Positions 1 through 5,208 of a stretch of 5,208 bases of DNA are shown here, in pieces. The notes beneath the pieces were generated by a model. It was not told the origin of the DNA, did no database searches, and saw only the letters and a list, made by a program, of their open reading frames with translations. The translations under genes and the position numbers were made by a program. How positions within the stretch are numbered: the stretch's first letter is position 1; every line of letters begins with the position of its first letter. This stretch comes from JBMYQA01 sp049600855 (lineage in GTDB: Bacteria; Bacteroidota; Bacteroidia; Cytophagales; Flammeovirgaceae): assembly GCA_049600855.1 (NCBI GenBank), contig JBMYQA010000373.1:1-5208 (forward strand). Reading direction: 5' to 3'.

Positions 1-329
1 TCGCCGAAAAGCCAGCAAAACTGTCGGAGGAAGACTTAAGCACAAAAGCATCCAATGACCCGAATTTTCCAAGAGAAAAATTAGCGATTGATGTAGTAAA
101 TGCACCTTACGCTAAAGAAATTGATGACCTCACCCAATTGAAAGGAATCGGAGATTATACTGCGTTGAAATTAAATGCGATTGGCATCCAAAACTTTAGG
201 CAAATCAGCAACTTAACTGATGAAGATATCAAAAAGGTAAATAAAGCGATCAAGTTTTTTCCTGGTCGGATTGCCCGCGATAAATGGGTGGAACAAGCTA
301 AAGAAAAGCTTAAAGATCAACACGATTAA
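1..329 (+). CDS. C-terminal part of a helix-hairpin-helix DNA-binding-type protein (5' end outside window)
   Basis: The frame is open from the left edge (first full codon at base 3) to TAA at 327-329, giving 108 visible residues, so the gene starts outside the window. The TTG at 138 is an internal Leu codon, not a start. Residues about 42-105 form a helix-hairpin-helix module: DDLTQLKGIGDYTALKLNAI carries the GIG hairpin, followed by a second helical part (GIQNFRQISNLTDEDI) and the closing stretch IKFFPGRIARDKWVEQAKEK. This resembles the small HhH ('flap endonuclease-like 5' DNA-binding') tail found at the C-terminus of many uncharacterised Bacteroidota proteins and of some ribosomal protein L21 and NADH dehydrogenase subunit E homologues. 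Residues 1-41 are Lys/Glu/Asp-rich and look like a linker. Binding of nucleic acid is inferred from the fold; the function of the full protein is unknown because its N-terminus is missing. The gene converges on the DinB-like gene, with overlapping stops. Confidence 0.8.
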   Translation, partial: AEKPAKLSEEDLSTKASNDPNFPREKLAIDVVNAPYAKEIDDLTQLKGIGDYTALKLNAIGIQNFRQISNLTDEDIKKVNKAIKFFPGRIARDKWVEQAKEKLKDQHD

Positions 330-352
330 GCATTCTCCTCAAGCTTATTTTC
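306..352. terminator. Possible weak overlapping terminators at the convergent stops
   Basis: The hexamer TTAAGC at 326-331, which contains both stop codons, can pair with GCTTAA at 308-313 (6 bp, 12-nt loop), and five of its bases (327-331) with GCTTA at 343-347 (5 bp, 11-nt loop). Read on the minus strand, the first hairpin is followed by TTTTCTTT. Read on the plus strand, the second is followed by TTTTC. Each could therefore end one of the two convergent transcripts. The stems are short and AT-rich, so this is a tentative call. Confidence 0.3.
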
Positions 353-799
353 ATGGATAATTCTAAATATTTGGTAAATGTGATGCGCCTCATGAAGTAA
401 AAAAAACTCTGTCCATTCCAACACATTCATCACTCCAAACTTTGGATGAACCCCTGATAGTTTTTCCTGTACTTCCGTTAATAAACTTAACTCGTCTCTC
501 AACATCCTCCGTTTTAGCTTTAATTTGCCCAATGCTTGCTTAACAGATAACTGTTGCCAACTATTCCATGCAGGGTCTTGCGCTGCTTCATAGCGATTAA
601 ACTGGGGTTGATGTCCCGTAAGAATGGCATGAATCCGCATCTCATAGACCTCCTGATACCTTCCCATATGGGCGATATTTTGAAAAATAGACCATTTATG
701 ATTAAATGAGGTGAGCATAAATTCTTCACTCAACTCTTTTAATTGATGAAACAGCACTTCATGTTGTTGTTGTAATCGTATTTTTGTAATATCATTCAT
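326..799 (-). CDS. DinB-superfamily protein (putative metal-dependent, four-helix bundle)
   Basis: The 157-residue product has the usual length and all-helical character of DinB/YfiT-like proteins. The three metal-ligand histidines of the family can be placed: H44 in helix 2 (IFQNIAHMGRYQEVYEMRI) and H136 and H140 in the last helix (FFLLHEAHHIYQIFRI, an HxxxH pair with a further His at 139). Members bind a divalent metal, and some act as thiol-dependent transferases; for this one the substrate is unknown. There is no signal peptide, so it should be cytoplasmic. The ATG at 799-797 is preceded by AGGA (complement of 804-807) four bases upstream, a weak ribosome binding site that supports this start. 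The TAA stop (complement of 326-328) overlaps the stop of the convergent HhH gene. The upstream neighbour is divergent, so the gene is probably transcribed alone. The superfamily assignment is fairly sure; the biochemical role is not. Confidence 0.85.
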   Translation of the reverse strand: MNDITKIRLQQQHEVLFHQLKELSEEFMLTSFNHKWSIFQNIAHMGRYQEVYEMRIHAILTGHQPQFNRYEAAQDPAWNSWQQLSVKQALGKLKLKRRMLRDELSLLTEVQEKLSGVHPKFGVMNVLEWTEFFLLHEAHHIYQIFRIIHENKLEENA

Positions 800-867
800 A
801 TATTCCTGTATTTTTCTTAATAAGGCTATGGCTATAAATACTCTTTTTGTTCATGAAACATTGTTGA

Positions 868-883
868 GTATTTGTTCAAATAC
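868..883. promoter_or_regulatory. Palindrome GTATTTG-TT-CAAATAC, candidate operator
   Basis: This is an inverted repeat with perfect 7-bp arms and a 2-bp centre, in the intergenic region between the divergent DinB-like and hydrolase genes, about 70 bp from the DinB-like start and 150 bp from the hydrolase start. Its size and symmetry suit binding of a dimeric regulator. Its right half, read on the minus strand, is TGTATTTG, a 7/8 match to the Bacteroidota -7 element TAnnTTTG, so it may instead be promoter sequence. No regulator gene is in the window. The palindrome is seen; its function is inferred. Confidence 0.3.
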
Positions 884-917
884 AACCAGCCCCCTAAGAA
901 ATATTCATCCATACCCT

Positions 918-982
918 ATCGTTTAAAAAGCGAAGTAAGACACGTTTGAAGCTTGTTTTACTCCGTTCAATGTTTAAACGAT
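918..982 (+). repeat. Long imperfect hairpin in the divergent intergenic region
   Basis: The outer arms ATCGTTTAAA (918-927) and TTTAAACGAT (973-982) are a perfect 10-bp inverted repeat. Inside, 929-932 can pair with 964-967 (one G-T), and AGTAAGACA (934-942) with TGTTTTACT (954-962; 9 bp, one G-T), leaving an 11-nt loop at 943-953 and a small internal asymmetry (928 against 968-972). If transcribed, it would fold into a stem of about 23 pairs upstream of the hydrolase start at 1034. It has no T tract on the plus strand and does not look like an intrinsic terminator. It may be a 5' leader structure, a protein-binding site, or one copy of a dispersed palindromic element. Confidence 0.5.
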
Positions 983-1033
983 TAAATCGCGTGTATTTGT
1001 ATAAACTACCATCAATCAAACACCTTGAAATTT

Positions 1034-2941
1034 ATGAGAAAGCAGTTACTAATTTTTATTTTACTACCGCTATTATTATTAGGCTTTTCGGATAAACAAA
1101 TTCATTCCTCAAATAAAGGTGCTGAAATAGATCAGGACTCACTCTTTATTGCACAGCATTACGATAAATATGAGTATCGAATTCCAATGCGAGATGGCGT
1201 AAAATTATTCACTGCGGTTTACGTACCTAAAGATAAGAGCAAGCAGTATCCCATCATGCTCAAAAGAACACCTTACGCGGTTAAACCTTATGGCCCTGAT
1301 CAGAAGATGAAGAAGCTAGGCCCTTCTATGCTATTTGCTAAAGAAAAATTCATCTTTGTCTATCAAGATGTACGGGGCAGGTTTATGTCTGAAGGAGAAT
1401 TTGAAAATATGCGTCCACATCTCAAAAATAAAAGAGATCGCAAACGCGATATTGATGAAAGTACAGATACCTTTGATACCATTAAATGGTTACTCCGAAA
1501 AGTAAAAAGGCACAATGGTAAGGTAGGCATGTGGGGCATTTCTTATCCAGGCTTTTATGCGATTGCTGGAGCCATTAACGCGCATCCTGCTTTAGTAGCC
1601 GTTTCCCCACAAGCACCCATAGCCGATTGGTATTTTGACGATTTCCACCACCATGGGGCGTTATTTCTACCTCATAGCTTTAATTTTCTATGGCGATTTG
1701 ATCAACCGCGTAAGGGCCCTACCACTACTTGGTCTAAAGGCCGATTTGACCATGGTACGCCTGATGGTTATCGTTTTTTCTTGGAAGAGCTTGGGCCATT
1801 GAAAAATGCTCGAAATATTTACTTCGGCGATAGTCTCAAGTTTTGGAATGCCATTACTGAACATCCAAACTATGATGAATTTTGGCAAGCCCGAAATATT
1901 CTCCCACACCTTCAACAAATTAACCCAGCGGTACTGACTGTTGGCGGTTGGTTTGATGCAGAAGATTTATACGGTCCGCTCAACATCTACCAAGAAATCG
2001 AAAAGAATAAACCACGCAGTTATAATGGATTAGTGATGGGGCCTTGGAGTCATGGTGGCTGGGCACGCACTGATGGCACATATTTGGGCAATGTTTTTTT
2101 TGGTGATCAATCTAAGCCATCACAGTTTTATCAGGAAAATATTGAGTTTCCTTTCTTTATGCATTACCTCAAAGATGCACCCAAACATAACTTGCCAGAA
2201 GCCTATGTCTTTGAGACAGGCACAAATCTATGGCGTAAATTTGACACTTGGCCTCCAAAAGATGTACTCGCCAGAAAGTTATACCTTCATTCGGATGGGA
2301 TGTTAGAATTTAGCAAGCCTTCTGAAATTTACGATGAATACGATGATTTTATCAGTGATCCAAGTCATCCTGTTCCATATACAGAAGAAATTACTACAGG
2401 AATGACCAAGCAATACATGACGGATGACCAACGTTTTGCGGCAAGAAGACCAGATGTATTAGTCTATCAAACCGAGCCTTTAGCGCAAGATATGACGCTT
2501 GCAGGGCCTTTATTAGCGAAGCTCTTTGTAGCTACCTCTGGGTCAGATGCCGATTGGGTGATCAAGTTAATTGATGTTTATCCAGATGATCATCCTCCAT
2601 TCAAGCATCAGCCCAATAAAAAGATGGGTGGTTATCAACAAATGGTGCGAAGTGAAGTCATTAGGGGCCGATATCGAAATAGCTATGAGTTTCCAGAACC
2701 CTTTTCTTCAGGAGATATCAACGAGGTGAACCTAAAACTTCAAGATGTCTTGCACAACTTTAAGAAAGGCCATCGCATTATGATACAAATTCAAAGTACT
2801 TGGTTTCCTTTAGTTGATCGCAATCCTCAAAAGTTTGTTCCTAATATCTTTAATGCAGATGAAAAAGACTTTATCAAATCCATTCACCGCGTATACCGCA
2901 GTCAAGAATATCCTTCTCGGATTGAGATTTTGATGTATTAG
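1034..2941 (+). CDS. Exported S15/CocE-NonD family hydrolase, alpha-amino acid ester hydrolase type
   Basis: This is a 635-residue, apparently periplasmic or secreted serine hydrolase. Residues 1-18 (MRKQLLIFILLPLLLLGF) are a Sec signal peptide; there is no lipobox Cys. The alpha/beta-hydrolase domain starts with MRDGVKLFTAVYVPKD (about 52-67). Catalytic residues by family motif are nucleophile S170 in GMWGISYPGF, Asp308 in GGWFDAEDLYG and His340 in MGPWSHGG, with Y81 (RTPY) expected in the oxyanion hole. Residues 203, 310 and 311 (Asp, Glu, Asp) match the acidic cluster that binds the substrate alpha-ammonium group in alpha-amino acid ester hydrolases, and the overall length also fits. A helical cap lies at about 200-290, and a C-terminal jelly-roll (S15 C-terminal domain) at about 410-635, ending with STWFPLVDRNPQKFVPNIF. 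The family cleaves or transfers alpha-amino acyl esters and beta-lactam amides in vitro; related members are X-Pro dipeptidases or cocaine esterases, so the natural substrate is open. I chose ATG 1034; an in-frame TTG at 1025 would add three residues. Neither has a Shine-Dalgarno sequence. Monocistronic, divergent from the DinB-like gene. Confidence 0.9.
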   Translation: MRKQLLIFILLPLLLLGFSDKQIHSSNKGAEIDQDSLFIAQHYDKYEYRIPMRDGVKLFTAVYVPKDKSKQYPIMLKRTPYAVKPYGPDQKMKKLGPSMLFAKEKFIFVYQDVRGRFMSEGEFENMRPHLKNKRDRKRDIDESTDTFDTIKWLLRKVKRHNGKVGMWGISYPGFYAIAGAINAHPALVAVSPQAPIADWYFDDFHHHGALFLPHSFNFLWRFDQPRKGPTTTWSKGRFDHGTPDGYRFFLEELGPLKNARNIYFGDSLKFWNAITEHPNYDEFWQARNILPHLQQINPAVLTVGGWFDAEDLYGPLNIYQEIEKNKPRSYNGLVMGPWSHGGWARTDGTYLGNVFFGDQSKPSQFYQENIEFPFFMHYLKDAPKHNLPEAYVFETGTNLWRKFDTWPPKDVLARKLYLHSDGMLEFSKPSEIYDEYDDFISDPSHPVPYTEEITTGMTKQYMTDDQRFAARRPDVLVYQTEPLAQDMTLAGPLLAKLFVATSGSDADWVIKLIDVYPDDHPPFKHQPNKKMGGYQQMVRSEVIRGRYRNSYEFPEPFSSGDINEVNLKLQDVLHNFKKGHRIMIQIQSTWFPLVDRNPQKFVPNIFNADEKDFIKSIHRVYRSQEYPSRIEILMY

Positions 2942-3030
2942 TCAATCCATTCAACAAAATAAGGGCTCAGGTACTTGATGCTTTTCATCCATTGTAGGAT
3001 TGCTATTTTACCGAGCTCTCCGAGTGTAAA

Positions 3031-3081
3031 ACTTCAGATTTGTCTACCAGCTATCCTGACAAGTCTGAAGTGTTTATTTTT
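3031..3081 (+). terminator. Rho-independent-type terminator after the hydrolase gene
   Basis: ACTTCAGATTTGTC (3031-3044) pairs over its full 14 bp, with one G-T, to GACAAGTCTGAAGT (3058-3071) across a 13-nt loop. On the plus strand the stem is followed by GTTTATTTTT (3072-3081), about 90 bp past the hydrolase stop. On the minus strand it is followed by TTTTA, so it may act in both directions. A perfect stem with a 13-nt loop is also typical of dispersed intergenic palindromes, so it could be a repeat element doubling as a terminator. Confidence 0.65.
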
Positions 3082-3191
3082 GGAGTGTTTAATGCTTTGT
3101 CATTTCTTGGCTCTTTAGCAACGAACGCGAACATATCGCTTGCCAATGGATGCCGCTATAACTTTTCTAATACCGGCTATCCCGTATTATC

Positions 3192-3225
3192 AAAAAAAGC
3201 CTAGCTGAATCTCAGCATAGGCTTT
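3192..3225 (-). terminator. Intrinsic terminator of the large surface-protein gene
   Basis: AAAGCCTA (3196-3203) pairs with TAGGCTTT (3218-3225), and GCTGA (3204-3208) with TCAGC (3212-3216), around a 3-nt loop with one bulged base (3217). Read on the minus strand, the GC-containing stem runs into seven T residues (complement of 3192-3198), about 78 nt past the stop of the minus-strand gene. This is the layout of a classic Rho-independent terminator. On the plus strand it is followed only by TTTCT, giving weak activity at best in that direction. Confidence 0.8.
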
Positions 3226-3255
3226 CTAACATCCAAAATTATATTTTAAGCAAGC

Positions 3256-3290
3256 AGGTGAGCAAAACAAATCCAGCATTTTGAGCACCT
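3256..3290 (-). repeat. Imperfect hairpin just after the surface-protein stop
   Basis: On the plus strand, AGGTG (3256-3260) pairs with CACCT (3286-3290) and CAAAA (3263-3267) with TTTTG (3279-3283), separated by a symmetric AG/AG internal loop; the apical loop is 11 nt. The structure begins 14 nt after the stop codon of the minus-strand gene. No T tract follows it on the minus strand, so it is not a terminator by itself. It might protect the mRNA 3' end or be chance. Confidence 0.3.
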
Positions 3291-3303
3291 ACTTCATTCA
3301 TAC

Positions 3304-5208
3304 TTACCTGATTAAGGCAGTACTTCCTTGCATTTCTCTGCTTTCACCTGTGAGTAAATCGACATAGACAAATACCCATGGATAAACACCTGCAGGCATC
3401 TTGTCGTTGAAGACTCCTTTAAAACCGCCATTCCAGCCATTTTGCTCTAGCTCACTTTCTCCAAAACCAACTTCTCTGTAGATGAGCTTGCCCCAACGAT
3501 CATAGATTCTCAAATCGTATTCCCCAATGTTCTTCGCTTTAGGTCTGAACCTTTCATTACTCGTCGTACTTAATGGATCCATTTCCTTCAAGCCAGGAAT
3601 AAACGCGTTTGGCGCAACAACAGCCGACGGACAAACCTCTGCACTAGTTACCGAGTCTATAATGAAACAACCCGTTGCATTATCGGTAATAATTACAGGA
3701 TACGTAACGGTGTCTGCATCCTCATACATATCTTCTGTGACCGCAAGTGTAGTCGTATCACTCAACACATCCGTGTCATCTTCTGGGTTAAGCCAAGAAA
3801 CTGAATAGTTCGGATCGATTGTGATTGATAAGGTATCTTCTGGATTCACCTCAAAACAGACAATTTGTATGATATCATCTAAGGCTTCAGGCTCATTACC
3901 AAACGTAACGGTCGTATTGTGAGCGAAGTTACAGGTGGTTGTTTCACCACCAACGGTTACCGTTGCAGTAATATCTACGGATACTAAATAAGTACCTACC
4001 GTAGCGGCAAACTTAAATATAGAATCAGTACTTGCTGTATTTCCTCCATCAACTCTCCAATCATACGTTAATGCATCATATACATTATTGGTGGTTATTG
4101 TGATATCAATTGTATCTTCTTCACAAGCGCCAAATGCAGGAGCTAATGCTACATCTTCAATCACCTGTACATCAATAATTTGTGAAGTATCAAACACACA
4201 ACCATTGCCATCTACAATCGAATCTAACTGGAAGGTTGTGTTTACACCCAACACGTAATCTCGATCGAAAGACGTACTGCTCGAAGAAAGCGTATCAGGA
4301 TCTCCATTTACTTGGTAGAATACATCAAAGCTTGGTTGACCTTGAGAGATATCGAAGGTTACTTTTACCGAGTTATTATCACAAATCAATTGCTGATCTA
4401 AGGTCATCGTACCTTTAGGCAATGGATTCACCGTCACTTGAACCGTATCTGCAAAATCAGTATTTACACAACCTGTTACGGTATTGGTAATGGAATCAAT
4501 CACATAGAAGCTTGACGTTGGTGTTGAAATATTACTCAAACTTGGCGTTACAAAGAAATCTACTGGATTCGTAATTCCTGTCAGTGTAGAATCTTTCAAC
4601 ACAGTTGTTTTCGCCTCATCAAGCTCATGATAGTTGATCGTATACAATCCACCAGCAATATCTGTAATTGAAATATTGAGTTCCGTAGAATCGCCATCAC
4701 AAATGGTAGCATCTCCAGTTAAATTAGCCAATGGTTTAGGATTTACAGCGACAACAATGGCTGCAGGTAAAGCTCCCGAACAACCATTTGCATCTTGCAC
4801 CTCTCGCAAGCTAAATGTGATGTTAGTTATTGCTGTAGATGAAGCTACTTGTGGCGTAAACGTTAGGGTAGTATCTGCTGAGTTAGTCACCGTATAGCTC
4901 AATGGTGTTCCAGCACTATCCAAGGTAAACGTAAATGGATGAGCCCCTACCGTCAACGCTACTCGAATATCCACTGATTCCCCTTCACATAAATCCGTAT
5001 TATTTGCACTGAAGTCAACTACTGGATTCGGGAAGATTTCGATCACTTGCTGTACCGTATCGATACAACCATTATCTGTAGTCACCCGAAGCGCTACCGT
5101 GTAAGTACCAGCAGCCATATAAGTGGTGTTAGGAGTAATTCCTGTAGCATCTGTATTGAAAATGCCCGTAAAATCAAAATCCCATTCATAGCTTGCTATG
5201 GTTCCAGT
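3304..5208 (-). CDS. Large PKD/Ig-like repeat surface protein with T9SS type B sorting domain (5' end outside window)
   Basis: The frame stays open from the right edge (complement of 5208) to TAA at 3306-3304, giving 634 visible residues. The Met at 5118 lies inside a PKD domain, so it is not the start. Residues 1-58 are the end of a PKD domain (SYEWDFDF, then AGTYTVALRVTTDNGC). Five beta-rich PKD/Ig-like modules follow, at about 60-156, 157-260, 261-350, 351-438 and 439-527. Linkers such as FPNP, NPKP and NPLP open modules 1-3. Each module has one Cys near its start (ICDGDS type) and one near its end (NGC/TGC type). The last 105 residues, from APNAFIPG, are a gliding-motility-associated C-terminal domain: RIYDRWGKLIYRE (568-580), GWNGGFKG (591-598), AGVYPWVFVYVD (606-617), GSTALIR at the end. 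This domain targets cargo through the type IX secretion system and, in type B proteins, allows release or surface attachment with PorP/SprF-like partners. The protein is probably an extracellular adhesin or matrix protein; no enzymatic domain is visible. Terminator at 3192-3225; upstream context unseen. Confidence 0.9.
   Translation of the reverse strand, partial: TGTIASYEWDFDFTGIFNTDATGITPNTTYMAAGTYTVALRVTTDNGCIDTVQQVIEIFPNPVVDFSANNTDLCEGESVDIRVALTVGAHPFTFTLDSAGTPLSYTVTNSADTTLTFTPQVASSTAITNITFSLREVQDANGCSGALPAAIVVAVNPKPLANLTGDATICDGDSTELNISITDIAGGLYTINYHELDEAKTTVLKDSTLTGITNPVDFFVTPSLSNISTPTSSFYVIDSITNTVTGCVNTDFADTVQVTVNPLPKGTMTLDQQLICDNNSVKVTFDISQGQPSFDVFYQVNGDPDTLSSSSTSFDRDYVLGVNTTFQLDSIVDGNGCVFDTSQIIDVQVIEDVALAPAFGACEEDTIDITITTNNVYDALTYDWRVDGGNTASTDSIFKFAATVGTYLVSVDITATVTVGGETTTCNFAHNTTVTFGNEPEALDDIIQIVCFEVNPEDTLSITIDPNYSVSWLNPEDDTDVLSDTTTLAVTEDMYEDADTVTYPVIITDNATGCFIIDSVTSAEVCPSAVVAPNAFIPGLKEMDPLSTTSNERFRPKAKNIGEYDLRIYDRWGKLIYREVGFGESELEQNGWNGGFKGVFNDKMPAGVYPWVFVYVDLLTGESREMQGSTALIR

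Larger units (their letters stand above)
2942..3303. other. Convergent intergenic gap with terminators and possible repeat DNA
   Basis: This 362-bp gap separates the hydrolase from the large surface-protein gene. It holds a strong hairpin at 3031-3071, a small one at 3169-3188 (AATACCGG, CTAT loop, CCCGTATT, one mismatch), a strong one at 3196-3225 and an imperfect one at 3256-3290. The plus frame is open without a stop from 2998 to TAG at 3202-3204 (68 codons), but it has no ATG and no ribosome binding site; the only reasonable start would be GTG 3070. I do not call it a gene. I see no RNA gene. Confidence 0.6.

Noticed and set aside
138..329. A separate 63-residue gene starting with TTG 138
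   Set aside because: The frame is open to the left edge with protein-like sequence, and the TTG falls inside the HhH module, so it is an internal Leu codon of a truncated larger gene.
850..857. Palindrome TTCATGAA near the DinB-like promoter
   Set aside because: Eight bases of AT-rich symmetry are expected often by chance, and it has no partner site.
1025..1033. TTG 1025 as start of the hydrolase
   Set aside because: ATG at 1034 gives a cleaner signal peptide start (MRKQLL), and no ribosome binding site supports the TTG.
1688..2306. Short frames inside the hydrolase gene on either strand (1688-1918 minus, 2052-2306 plus)
   Set aside because: They lie wholly inside a gene with clear catalytic motifs and have no recognisable domain; they are frame shadows.
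3527..4897. Plus-strand frames opposite the surface-protein gene (3527-3808, 4182-4418, 4634-4897)
   Set aside because: They are antisense to well-supported PKD/Ig-like and sorting domains and show no protein family features.
5116..5118. ATG at 5118 (minus) as start of the surface protein
   Set aside because: Thirty further in-frame codons up to the window edge encode the first half of the same PKD domain, including SYEWDFDF, and there is no signal peptide after this Met.
1..5208. CRISPR array, tRNA, rRNA, transposase or phage genes
   Set aside because: No regularly spaced repeats, no cloverleaf-like sequence with a TTCGA-type arm, and no transposase or phage protein motifs were seen on either strand.

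Overview
The window looks like a piece of a Bacteroidota chromosome, probably Cytophagales-like. The main evidence is a large secreted protein on the minus strand. It ends in a gliding-motility-associated C-terminal domain (type B sorting signal of the type IX secretion system), a signal essentially confined to this phylum. The genes also lack strong Shine-Dalgarno sequences, base composition is moderately AT-rich, and the helix-hairpin-helix tail at the left edge is of a form I associate with Cytophagales-like bacteria. The genus cannot be told from this window.

Layout from left to right: (1) the 3' end of a plus-strand gene for a helix-hairpin-helix (HhH) protein, cut by the left edge; (2) a convergent minus-strand gene for a DinB-superfamily protein whose stop codon overlaps that of gene 1 in a shared TTAA; (3) a divergent intergenic region of about 230 bp with a 7-bp-arm palindrome and a 65-nt imperfect hairpin; (4) a plus-strand gene for an exported alpha/beta hydrolase of the S15/CocE/NonD family, with the catalytic triad and the acidic cluster typical of alpha-amino acid ester hydrolases; (5) a 362-bp convergent gap holding two strong hairpin terminators, some weaker hairpins and a start-less open frame that may be part of an interspersed repeat; (6) the 3' two-thirds or less of a minus-strand gene for a cell-surface or secreted multi-domain PKD/Ig-like protein, cut by the right edge.

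No operon is visible. Gene pairs are convergent, divergent, convergent, so every complete gene appears to be its own transcription unit. The hydrolase and the large surface protein would both act outside the cytoplasm, but nothing in the sequence links them functionally. I do not see a defence island, mobile element, CRISPR array, RNA gene or clear new multi-gene system. The most notable details are the ester-hydrolase-type active site, the very regular paired cysteines of the surface protein and its divergent type B sorting domain, the shared-arm stop/terminator arrangement between genes 1 and 2, and the structured, possibly repetitive intergenic DNA.
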